Below, piece by piece: positions 21,830 through 32,060 of a stretch of 64,000 nucleotides of DNA (the first letter of the stretch is position 1; each line of letters begins with the position of its first letter). The stretch comes from Macquaria australasica (lineage: Eukaryota; Chordata; Actinopteri; Centrarchiformes; Percichthyidae): the NCBI GenBank assembly GCA_005408345.1, contig SEMN01000322.1, positions 186,001-250,000 of the forward strand. The letters run 5' to 3'. The position numbers were made by a program, and so were the translations under genes. The notes below the pieces were generated by a model. That model was not told the origin of the DNA, ran no database searches, and saw nothing but the letters and a program-made list of their open reading frames with translations.

Positions 21830-24695
21830 CAACCCCCATTATCTCGCCACTGCATTGAAAATAACAACACAAAATATGTATAATACAAACATAAAACATA
21901 CATAATGGGATACATGGGGAAAATATAAATGTACACATCTATATGATTAAAAACTAAGTGCTACATATATACAGTAAAAACCAATGCATAAAGCACAAGA
22001 AGAACTGAACAGGAAGTAACAAGTTAGATTTGTATTTGTGTAAAATTAATCTAGTGGAGCCGATGGGAGGGTTTTAAGCTTATTGCAGTATTGGATCATG
22101 GGACCCAAAGTAGAAGGAAATTTATCAGATAAGCCTCTTACTGTGTGCTTTATTTTCTCAGAGCTCAACAACAATATTCGGTCACTAAACCAGAGAGAGA
22201 CTCTGGGGGGTTTTGACTATTTCCTGTTGAGGAAAATCCTTCTGCAAGCCAACACCGATGCAAATGTAGTAATTCAGAGTCATTCAGTGAGAAGGGATTT
22301 GTTCTGTGTCTTACTGAATGAAAACACAAGTGGAACACCAGAAAATGAGGAATCTCAGCACTTGGCTTCAGTTCTACATGCAGTAAGTGTTACCGATGAA
22401 GATTTAAAAATGGTGGACAAGTATTCTGTTAACTTGGGACAGGATCAAAATAATATGTGTGTAGTTTCTGCTGGGACACCAAGAAACCTGCTGTACATCT
22501 TATGGACAATGTAGTGATAGTAAAAAACAACACAACGTACTCTGGTGTGATAAACCTAAAGTTAATAGTCGTATACTTTAACAGAAAGGTGCACATTTGT
22601 TTTGAGCTGCAGCAGAGTTTGTGCAGTGAAGCGCTGCAGGTTGTCGTTCTTTCAAAAGGTCATCAGGTGCACTTTCACTTAACAAGTCCCGCTGGACTGT
22701 GCACCCATCAGGAGGCACAGGCACAAAAAGACTTAAAAACATACACACACACTGCGACCTTGTTTCTTCTGGTAAAAGGGAGGATGTGAGCACACCTGTA
22801 CTGTATACAGCAGATGAGCTGTCATGGCACATCACACATTAGCTGTGAATTGAATAATAGTAATAATATCTAGTGAATATCACACCGATGTTTAATTAAA
22901 AGTACAGCATTAAATACATACACACACACAAGAAAAATATAACCCTGAAATATTCTGGTGTGCAGGTGATCATGTTCAATTTTTTCACGTTCACGTTTGC
23001 AAACTTTGAAAAAGAAGGCAAAGCATTCATTACCATCTTTCCCTAACCATAACCAAGACGTTGCCTAAATTCAGAAATCAGAAAATGCTCATATTAATCA
23101 TTTTTGAAGGCAATGACAAACAATCTTCCTTGACATTACGGTGTGACGACTTTATTTCTCGTTCTTGTTATTGAGTAAAGGTAAAAATGTTCATCAAAGA
23201 ACATGTGTTGTTTTGCTTGTTTTTATCATTAGTAAGTCTGAAATTGAGTAGTCAATAAGATGGAGCCTAAATTTAGAAGCACATGAGGTTCTTTAAAGCA
23301 GGAGTGCAGAACTTTTGGCAGTGAGAATAATTACACAAACACTGTCGATGCTCATGACCTACAGGGGAGCTCGCTCAAATTTCCACAGTTCCAAGATAAT
23401 AATAAATTATTTAGGTAGAGTAAATGTAATAGCTACATAGCCTACTCCAAATATTTTACAAAGACCAACCTGTCCAAGAGCAGTAAGACCACATCTTGTC
23501 TGCCCTCAGTCCCTGCTCTTCTTTCAGCCTCTCCAACCAGGAATTGGTCATTCGTGTTAGTCCTTGCTGTCGATCGCTTTCTTTTTCTGACTGTAATCCT
23601 TCCTCTGAACGCCAAGTCTCTTTTTTATCTGGAGCATCAGAAACGTTTCTTGGACACGTCTTAGGTTTTCCTCCAGACTCCTAGCTGCTGTAGCCTACTG
23701 GTTGCTCCCCTCAGCTCCAAACCAGAGCCATGTAGAGAGAACTGTCGAAAGTCTACGTGAATTATGTGACCATCAAGCATTCTGAACTTCCGTTGATGCG
23801 ACTCTCTCTCTACATGGCTCTGGTTTTACTACCGGTGCGGCAGTGCGGAAATGTCGCCACACACACCAGACTTAAAAACTCCAGTATACTGTGAAATACA
23901 GAGAGATTTACCTGGAGGTGATCGACTTAATCAGCATTGTGTGAACGTCTGGCAACAGCTTGAATGTAACGGATGTTCATTTATATGTAAAAGTCCCGCA
24001 CTCAAGCTTTAATTAATTCTATACCAGGCACAAATCCATAATTCATCTGTACTGCTTTTCATGAGTGTGTTTTCCCAGTCGGCTTAAATTTTAGTGAGGA
24101 AAACAATGATCTCCATCATTTCTGTAGGTCTCTCTAAGATGAAATTTGGAAATAGAGAAAAGTCCTCGCTGCCTGAAAACACACCATTAAGATACACTGT
24201 AGGTCTTTTAAATCTGAGACTACCAAACTTTGCTATGAATGAAAGTTTAACCTAGTTTCTCTGAAATAAAATGATGATTGCTCTGATTAATACAGGCGGC
24301 TCAGAATCAGCATTTCCAGAAGAGAAATACACTAAACTGAGACCAGAGCAACAGGATGACATGCAGAGTGATAAGAGAGAGAGGAATATGTGATGTGGAT
24401 AGAGCTGGATGGGATGATGAGACGAAGGGCCACCTTTCCTTTCTATTCTGGATTTGTCTTGTGTTTTTCCCTCCCTATAAAGGACAAAAAACACAAGTTT
24501 ACCTATAAATTGAACAGATTAACTGGAGAACAATAAATACATAAACCAAGGTCTCTGCCTATCACAGACACATGGATAGAGTTCCATCGCAAAGGCCTTG
24601 TTGATCAGAGATTACTGTAGATTCTCTCAACTAAACTGTGATTCTCTGTGGATTAAAAGAGCGATCCATTTTAGCTTTTGAGCTGAAAAGTAGGA
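21830..24695. other. Intergenic stretch without recognised gene
   Basis: AT-rich DNA. The only notable frame is a 143-codon one at 22083-22514 (plus), which matches no family I know and has no clear gene context. The part at 23690-23830 contains CATGTAGAGAGA followed about 80 bases later by TCTCTCTACATGG, a small inverted pair (CCAGAGCCATGTAGAGAGA against its complement). Confidence 0.4.
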
Positions 24696-24699
24696 CTGT

Positions 24700-25115
24700 C
24701 TGGAATACTTGATTCACCCAGAACGTCTTCTCTTGTTTAGGGATCTGGGGACTGTTTTACATGCCTTTATTTCTTACCATCTTGATTTTTGTGATTCTCT
24801 GTGTGAGTCATCTCCGTCTCGCCAGCTTCTTACTGGCACCAAGCAGAGACGCAGTATCTCCCCTCCACTGGCCTCCCATAGAGAACTGACTGTAAGGTTG
24901 TGTTGTTTGTTTTTAAAGCGTTACATGTTGCTTTATTATCTCTGACCTCCTTTGCCCCTATTTCACATCTAGGCCCCTTAGATCTTCTGCTAAAACACCC
25001 TAATCTGGTCCCGGCCTTTTCAGACTGTGAACAGCAGCAGAAGTTCTTCCGTCTTGGCTCGAAGCTTTTGACGACGTTTACAAACCAGCTTCACTGCGGA
25101 CGTCTGCTGATGTGA
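24700..25115 (+). pseudogene. L2-like LINE reverse transcriptase fossil
   Basis: One frame reads LHAFISYHLDFCDSL followed by SPSRQLL, then LASHRELTVRL. After a frameshift the next frame reads FKALHVALLSLTSF. These correspond to the C-terminal side of L2/CR1-clade reverse transcriptases (AFISSRLDYCNSLL..., then LHWLPV..., then VYKALHGLAPSYL...). Stops, frameshifts and small deletions show it is dead. No 5' part or 3' tail was identified. Confidence 0.65.
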
Positions 25116-25119
25116 TGAA

Positions 25120-26210
25120 GTCCATTAATGAAAGGAACACAAGAACACAATCAGACAGGTTGTAAACCTCCACTCCCCAGTTTTACCACATTATTCAAAC
25201 CACTTATATATAAATATAAAATAAAGCATAATTTCGAAATGATCAGCCAAACCGTCGGCTGTAAATGTCCATTAGCTTTTGCAGAGTTACTTCCAGGTTC
25301 ATCTTTGACGTACTGTACTTACTGTGCAGTTCTCTATTGTAATGGACTTTTCATTTTTCCTTTTCACTGCAAATAATTTATCTTAGATAATTTGGTTACT
25401 GGGTATTTGTTTGCAACCCGTCTGACCACTTGTGTTGCTTGCACAGGTGGAAATTAAAAATCACTTTGCTAACTTCGTTTGGTTCAGTTCAAAGATTAGT
25501 CATCACTCACTGTGTAGTTTGTTTTGTAGTTTGCATCTCAGTTCAGTAGTACATTCAGTCTGTAGTTCAAACTGTTACGTTCAGTTCAGAACAAAACCCG
25601 GCCTAAACAAGCACTGTTTGTAAAGTTAACACCTCAGCAGCCACCCATTTGCAAAAGAGTTGTCACATCATGATTTGGGTTATGTGGCGTTTGTGGACTT
25701 CCAGTGAGCTTTTAACTAGACAGTAATGTAGTGTATATCACAGCTCAACACTGCTTTCAGTCACCAGTGAGAGGAGCTCCTCTGCTAAAAGCTACTGATT
25801 TGGTTAGTGACAATTTTGATTAAGTGTAGTCATTTCAGTGAGAAGAGTCATTTCTACATGTACTGAACACCTCTAGTGTCTAGTCCTGATAAGACTCAGT
25901 TGTAAATGTGTGTCGCAGTGACGTCGCAGTGTCTGCAGATCTCAAAAATTAAGTTGGAAAGAAAAATAGCAACATAAGTAGAATAGAGCTGTCTCTTTAA
26001 CAAAAAATCTAAAAATTAAGAACAAATTCGAACTAACAAGTAATTCGTTTGAACGGCAGCTCAAACTTGAATAAAAAGGCACAGCATTAGTGTAGAATAT
26101 CTTTTTATTTATTTGTTACTTAGTTCGATTATTTATTTATGAATTTATCTTAATGTATTTCTAACATTTTTGTACAATGCTGTTTTCAACAACAAGCTCG
26201 GACAAAGTTT
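25120..26210. other. Intergenic stretch, nothing recognised
   Basis: AT-rich unique-looking sequence with short open frames only. No splice-bounded exon, repeat family or RNA gene is evident. Confidence 0.4.
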
Positions 26211-26218
26211 GTAAGTTT

Positions 26219-26406
26219 GTCAGTGCTTTCCAAAACGACCCATTTGAATGTTGTCTGATCTGACGCCCCGATCAGCAGGATACCATCATTTTGCACAAAA
26301 TGATTCTTATGATTCCTGATCTGCCACTTACATGGTTATGTTTAGGAAAAGATTATGGTCATGGTTAAAAGAAACCAAGTCAAAATCACACGCTTTCCCA
26401 TGATGA
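26219..26406 (+). repeat. GGTTTAGG-type interspersed repeat, copy 1 (partial)
   Basis: Contains TCAGTGCTTTCCAAAAC, GATCTGACGCC and CATGGTTATGTTTAGGAAAAG, then GGTCATGGTTAAAAGAAACCA. The same landmarks occur near 30620, 36590 and 39730. This copy is the most diverged and runs into the compound repeat that follows. Confidence 0.5.
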
Positions 26407-26945
26407 CAGTCGTGTTTTAATTGATATTTTAATTTTTACTTGTGGTTAGAGACCCCAAAATATGGAAGCCCATTTCTGCCAGGGAAATAAAAACACAAAA
26501 AGTTAGACATGATAAAAATAATGACCATCTATTTATCTATTAATTTGTCCTAACTACTATGTACAGCTTGGTCAGTATTTATGTTCTAATTGTTTTAAGC
26601 GTTTTCCCGTAACAACAGTCGTGTTTTGATTGTGATTTTAAGTTTTACTTGTGGTTAGAGACCTCACAATATGGAAGCCCATTCCGCCAAGAAAAATTTA
26701 AAAAACCCATTAAAAGTTAGACATGATAAAAATAAAAATGGCCATGGTGCATTTTGACTTATTAAATCAATAGTTTGACTTACTGTAAGTATTTCTATTT
26801 TTATCATGCTTAACTTTTCATGCATTTTTTATTTTCCTGGTGTAAATGGGCCTCCAAATCATGACCATCTATTTATCTATTCATTTGTCCTTACTACTCT
26901 GAACACCTTGGTCAGTATTCGTGGTTTTAATTGTTTTAAGTGGGA
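26407..26945. repeat. Compound direct/inverted repeat upstream of ZNF804A
   Basis: A module with GTGGTTAGAGACC, TATGGAAGCCCATT and AGTTAGACATGATAAAAATA is present at 26407-26520, again in direct orientation at 26616-26733, and as an inverted partial copy at 26796-26855. An 80-base tail starting ATGACCATCTATTTATCTAT is at 26521-26600 and repeated at 26861-26940. The whole resembles a rearranged non-autonomous element about 270 bases before the purine-rich ZNF804A leader. Confidence 0.7.
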
Positions 26946-27229
26946 TTTTTTGTAGTAAAAGATCTCATGACAGCAGGAGAACCAGCATTTAAACTGACAC
27001 ATCTGAGCCACATAGCTTAAGTGCCCTAGACACTAAATCACCACCAGCTTCATGCTTGTGTCCATATCTAATGGTGTGTTTCCATGTAAAGGTTGATAAA
27101 ATGTCATTTTTCACAGATAACGTGTGGAATGAAAGAATACCTCCTGCTGTTTCACTCTCTTTCCTCTCTGTATGCTTCCCGCTCACCAGTAGGTGGCGCT
27201 TGTCTCCTTTGGCTCGTGAGAAAGAGGGA

Positions 27230-28300
27230 AGGAGATGATTAAAGAGAGAAGAAAGACAGCAAGAGGAGAGGCAGAGAGAGAGAGAGGGATGGAGGGATGC
27301 ATGGAGAGGGAGAGGGAGGGAGGAGAGAGCAAGCGTCAGCACTCCATGCGTTAAAAGGGCAGATGGTAACCGCGGGTAACTGAGGAGCAAACCACTCTGC
27401 TGGCCACAGAGCAAGAGATCAGCAGAGAGAGGGAGGCAGAGGGAGGGAGGAGAGCGAACACATGCAGCGCAGCAGAGGAGAGGAGAGGAGCATCTGAGAG
27501 GAAGCTGCACGCCGGCTCTGACAGGGAGAAAGACTGAGGGAGGAGAAGACTGAGTACTTCTTCTCCACACTAACAAGGAGGCAGAGAGCAAAAAGAGAGA
27601 AACAAAGACAGAGACAGGAGATGGGGAGATAGTGAGAGGAGGGGAAAAAGTATCCCTCCACTCCACTTAAGGAGACACAGAGACAAAGAGGGAGGAAAAA
27701 CAAAAGGGGGTTGGAGAGATTGTGAAGTGAAGAGAGGGAGGCAGTGGACGGGAGATAGTTAGAGGAACTGCAAGGCTGATCAATGAGCGGCTGAGATTTC
27801 GGGAAGAAATTTCGACTCAGCAAGAAAGAGAGGGAGGGAGTCAATGACAAGGAAAGATTGATGAATGAAAGATGGGAGCAAAACATCTGGAGAGAAAAAA
27901 GACTTAGAAATATTTAAAAGGGAGAAGAAAAAAAAACCCCAAGAAGAATTAAAAAAACATTTAGAGAAAGACAAGAAGATAAGAGTGGAAAGGAAGGAGG
28001 AGCAGAGGGTGAAATATTTAAAAAGAGACAGAAGCTGAGGGGAGATGAGCAGAGTCAAAGAGTCACCGGCAAAAACTTAGAGAAGAGAGAGAATAAATCA
28101 GAGCAGCGGGGGGGAAACTGAGCTTCTCCTTTTCTTTTTTCCTTTTTTTTTGTTATTTCTTCTGTCCCTCCTCGACTTTATAAAACAGAGGAGGAGAGAA
28201 GAAATGAGGAGAGCGGGAGAGAGTTGAGGAAGCAGACGAGAGGAGGCAAGACTTTTTCTTCAGACAGATGCATAGATATTTAAGTATATGAAACCCAGTC
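27230..28300 (+). promoter_or_regulatory. ZNF804A: Purine-rich ZNF804A upstream/5' UTR region
   Basis: Over a kilobase the plus strand is mostly G and A (GAGAGGGAGGGAGG-type runs), ending within 30 bases of the ZNF804A start codon. Only one pyrimidine island, about 28120-28170, interrupts it. It probably contains the promoter and the 5' untranslated exon. The bias produces long false frames on the minus strand (for example 26989-27666). GA tracts of this kind can bind GAGA-type factors or form triplex DNA, which is inference here. Confidence 0.55.
28177..28185 (+). promoter_or_regulatory. ZNF804A: TATA-like box before ZNF804A exon 1
   Basis: TTTATAAAA occurs 123 bases upstream of the start codon, just after a pyrimidine-rich stretch. 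Initiation about 30 bases downstream would give a leader of about 95 bases. The alternative is that it lies within a longer 5' UTR. Confidence 0.3.
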
Positions 28301-28307
28301 AAATCCA

Positions 28308-28418
28308 ATGGCGTGCTACTACATTGTGATCAGTTCCACCCACCTGCGTGACGGACAGCTGAGGAGCATCAAGGGGGTGTTCAGAGGACCAATAGGAACC
28401 AATGGCCAAAGAAACACG
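28308..28418 (+). CDS. ZNF804A: ZNF804A coding exon 1 (residues 1-37)
   Basis: The ATG opens MACYYIVISSTHLRDGQL and continues to GQRNT, 37 codons, followed by the donor GTAAGG in phase 0. Human ZNF804A exon 1 is also 37 codons and reads MECYYIVISSTHL... through IKGVFRGP, so length, phase and sequence all agree. The YYIV spelling favours ZNF804A over its paralogue ZNF804B, and the neighbouring DUSP19 and NCKAP1 support this. ZNF804A encodes a large nuclear, neuron-enriched protein with one C2H2 zinc finger coded by exon 2, linked to RNA processing and psychiatric risk in humans. Exon 2 with the finger (FYCELC...) was not found to the end of the window, so only this leader exon is present. Confidence 0.95.
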
Positions 28419-30600
28419 GTAAGGCCTCGTGTCCGATGGTTACTGGGCTTTGAGTTTGCTGTGAGACAAACTGAAGTGCTTTTATTTTGAGAAGTTTAAG
28501 TGTGTTCTACGTCGGCACGGTGGGACTCACTTCGGAAAGTCGGGTCTTTGAACTAAAGGCTTTACTAGTTTAAGCTTTGAATCTACCTTCGTTTAATTGA
28601 CATAAATCCAGTCTAATCCAGAGTGCATGTGCGTCTCTGTGAGGGTGATTTTTTTATTTTTTTATTTTCTGCATCAAAGAAAAGCTGGAAAGTCGTTACC
28701 TCTAAATCAGCATCACTTAAACCCCTCCCACTCACTTGATTGTCAGGTCCTTAAATCATTGTGTTTGCCGAGTTAATTAATTGCCACTTCCATTAGGTTA
28801 ATTGACTTGGTATTGGAGGCAGAAAGATGCAGATGGGGGTGGGGAAGCTGGAGAGCGTCCCCCCTCTTACACTAAGAGGTCCTCTGGCTCCGTGTCCGCG
28901 CTTGAACATGTTCGGCATCTTATTTTCTACCTTTTAAGCGTTAAATTCTTTGAGGTCAGTAAGAAGTTTCTCTTTACACATACATTTATCCGTAGTTTGA
29001 CACGGCACTAATGCTCTATTACAACAGGACTCTGCAACAACAGGACTCTGCAGAAGCAACACGTTCACACAGTTTTATGCACATTTTCAGTGGTGGATTT
29101 GAACCTAATCGTGTGTTTGCAATCCTCCTTGTCAACAAATTTTAATGAGCTGTTAAAAATAAAACAAAAATCTTCTTGAAGACAAAATCTGATAGAAGTA
29201 TAGCTGGAATACACTCTAATGTGTTAAAAATACAACTTGGTGACAAATTAATGTGCATTTCATTAAAATCTGAATGAAAATGAGATCTGAAAATAACTTG
29301 TCATGTGCAGTCCTGAAGCCTGTGTGGGAAGATTCGAGCTGACCAGATGAGTCAGACGCTTCTTTCGTTTTTCTCATAATCTAAACTCCAACTATAAACC
29401 CTTGTGCTTCGTTCTCCTTCATTCTCACTGAACGTTACAGGGAAACATAATCACAGCGAGTCCTTGTAGAGACGCACCAAAAATTCCTGCAGGCTTCAAA
29501 GAGAGACATCAGATGAGACGCCAAGAGGTTGTGTAAGGGCAGTGCTACAGTAGGCTCCTTACACATACAGCACTGCTCCTTTTTAGAAGAAATAAAATTA
29601 CATTTGCTCATTCTAATTATAGTCTATTATTTCAAATTAACCAAAAATACATACTTTAACCTCTTTAAAACATGGTTGTTCTATGTTTCAGTAATAACAA
29701 TCATCATTAAAGTCATGTATTGATAATTAAATATGAATAAAAACAAGTGTTGGGTAATATGGTGATCGTTTTAACACAGGCTGCACAAGTAGCATGTCTT
29801 TGTTCTGCCTCGTGTGATATCACCGTCAGATCATATTTCACTTTCACTCATGTCAATACTTTTAATAACCGCCATTAATCACAAATAATGATGACATGTC
29901 ATGGTGAAATGATAGGGTTATAAGTCTGTGCGGGAGACTGGCCTGCAGTGAATCAACAACGCATCGGACTTTGCCTGTAATTAACTAGAAGGCACACAAT
30001 AGAGCCTGCAGCAGCACTCAAGTGTTCTGCAGCCGTAACGGTTGTGTTACGGTGTTTGGCTGCAAAAACTCAACATGCAGATGTTGGACCTTTTCATTAT
30101 CACATGAATACATACTATAATGGTGGCTTAATACTGGTAGTTATGGCATGAAATGAAAACTAATGAGCCAAATCTGGATAAACACAGAATTGAGAAAAGG
30201 TTAACAAATCTTATACTGTAATCTCGTAGCGTTTATCGCACAGCTGGAGGTGCTGACAACTGCAAAATGAACATGTAGTCAGAAAAAAATAAACCACACG
30301 TTTTTTTAAGCCTTTGGCACATTGCAGCTTTTCGTGAGCCTGATGAAGCGCAGCGCTTGGAGTTTATTTCCCTCCAATTTAAACTCCAAATTAAACTACA
30401 CTAGAATGACACATATAATGACTCCCCCATCAGCACCATAAGATCATCTGTATTTCCCAAAATCAAAGTCAGGGAAAAAAGGGCGGCACTCCAGAAAACA
30501 ACGGCAGAAAAAAGAAAAAACCTCATGTCGATCTTTTGGGTGAATTAGTTCTTACGACCTCAGCACCACAACATAATATGTCTCATTACAAATCACTGCT
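28419..30600 (+). other. ZNF804A: ZNF804A intron 1, first part
   Basis: AT-rich DNA directly after the exon 1 donor. No exon or well-defined repeat is recognised. The segment about 28740-28810 with GAGTTAATTAATTGCC is a possible homeobox-type site cluster. CCTGATGAAGCGCAGCG near 30340 is a motif seen in several fish repeats. Confidence 0.5.
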
Positions 30601-30814
30601 CCAAAAATAAAACCATTTCCTGATCTGACACCGCTGTGACTGAGGTTTGGATAGGTTTAGGCATAAAAACAGCATGGCTGGGGTTAGGAAAAGATCACGA
30701 TTTGGGCTACTTCTTTTAAGTTAGGGGGCCTTTGTTGACATGGTTACGATAATAACCACTTGGTTAAGGTTAGGGAGCGATTGTGGTTAAAAGAAACCAA
30801 TGTTGACTGTCGGC

Positions 30815-32002
30815 CAGTCTTGGGCAGTAACGTATAACAGTGATGTGATTCTTTTTAGTAATGAGTAATTTTGGTAACACTTACTAATCCTAGTTACACT
30901 CCATTACTTCAACATTTTGAGTGTCTGCTTGTTCACTGGGTTGATATCAGTTTGGTCTCTCTGCATTCAGTAGACAGACGTCTCTGGGACTTGTTAGCAT
31001 AAGGACTGGAGGTGGGAGAGTCCAACGCCAAAGCTGTCTTATTAACGTGTGTTCTTAGTTAGCTGGCTTGCTAACGTTAGCCACAGGTGAGCCTACATTT
31101 AGGAATCAGTTGGTTTTGTTCAGAGTTGGAAGGTGTGTGAACCTGTGTCTCAATGAGGACGAGATTCTGGAGTGCCAACGTTAAGCTAGATGTTGATGTC
31201 TTGTTTTCTATTTCTACACGTGTTGAATAATGAAAATGTGACTCGTGGGTACGGAGGTTTAGAGTTTGTTTAAAGGCTCTTTTTTTTTTTTTACGTAGCT
31301 GGGCTGAGAAATTGAAGTAATGTAACTGATTACTTTTGCTGTTGAGTAAGTAGTAAAGTAATGTAATTACTTATGCGGTGGCCAACAAGGGCAAATGTGC
31401 TACAACGGCCCAAAACATTTCCATTAGGAGAAACGTGCTGCAGCTTCAGAAACACATACAACAGAAACGTGCTGCAAACGAAAAAACGTTCTGCAGAAAG
31501 CTCAAACAAACACATTAACAGCAAACGCTGCAAATACAGAAACGATGCAAAGTCAACAACACAAAACCCCGAAAACAAATGCAATAGACAAATGCATATC
31601 CAGTCAATAAAACGGAAGTTCTCCAGGCCTCTAGGGGGAGCGCTAAGTGGAACAGCTTGATTTTCGACCCGAGAGAAAGACACCAGACAAGAGAGTGTTT
31701 GTTTTGATTGAAGTGGGGGGAAAAATAGAGTAAAGAGGCAACATTTTTACATTTGGTATTAGTATTTTTCCCTCTACAGTCCTGGAGAACTTCCATTGTG
31801 TTGACTGGATATGCAGCGTTTACTGTTGCATTTTTTTTTCAGGGGTTCGTGTTTTTTTCACTTTTCATCGTTTCTGAAACTGCAGCACGTTTCTCCTAAT
31901 GGAAATGTTTTGGGCCACTGTAGCGCTTTTGCCCTTGTCGGCCACCGTAGTAATATGTAATGAGTGACCGATTACAGTTTTCAAGTAACTTGTCCAACAC
32001 TG
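30815..32002. mobile_element. hAT-type element with 8-bp target duplication (host of a second MITE)
   Basis: Left end CAGTCTTGGGCAGTAAC, right end (complement) CAGTGTTGGACAAGTTAC. The flanking octamers CTGTCGGC (30807-30814) and CTGTAGGC (32003-32010) match at 7 of 8 bases, a hAT-style target-site duplication. Removing the inner 572-bp insertion leaves about 616 bases with no coding capacity, so it is non-autonomous. Ends of this kind (CAGTGTTGG) are among the commonest in fish genomes. Confidence 0.8.
31376..31947. mobile_element. 572-bp MITE with 78-bp terminal inverted repeats
   Basis: The arms 31376-31453 and 31870-31947 are inverted copies matching at about 72 of 78 bases, beginning CGGTGGCC(A/G)ACAAGGGCAAA. 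The interior has AAACGTGCTGC-type internal repeats and no transposase frame; open frames on both strands (117 and 95 codons) are by-products. It lies wholly inside the 30815-32002 element, so it is the youngest layer. A target duplication was not clear. Confidence 0.8.
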
Positions 32003-32060
32003 CTGTAGGCAGGAAACGGGAAGTGACACTGTGTGTGTTTTGTTGACCCTTGACCACACC

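Larger units (their letters stand above)
30610..32060 (+). mobile_element. GGTTTAGG-type repeat, copy 2, split by nested insertions
   Basis: GATCTGACACC, GGTTTGGATAGGTTTAGGC, GATCACGATTTGGG, GGTTAAGGTTAGGGAGCGATTG and AACCAATGTTGACTGT run up to 30814. The family continues at 32003 with GGCAGGAAACGGGAAG. Between them lies the hAT-type element 30815-32002. This copy shows the intact order of the family and proves the insertion point. Confidence 0.65.

Noticed and set aside
26989..27886. Minus-strand frames of 225 and 155 codons
   Set aside because: They are the complement of the purine-rich ZNF804A leader, made of Ser/Leu/Pro runs with no domain, and two frames are open at once, as expected from composition bias.
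30660..30790. Interstitial telomere from GGTTAGG words
   Set aside because: The words are scattered inside a dispersed repeat found in four copies, with no tandem TTAGGG array.
31330..31796. Frames of 93-117 codons on both strands
   Set aside because: They lie within the 572-bp MITE and come from its inverted arms and internal repeats.
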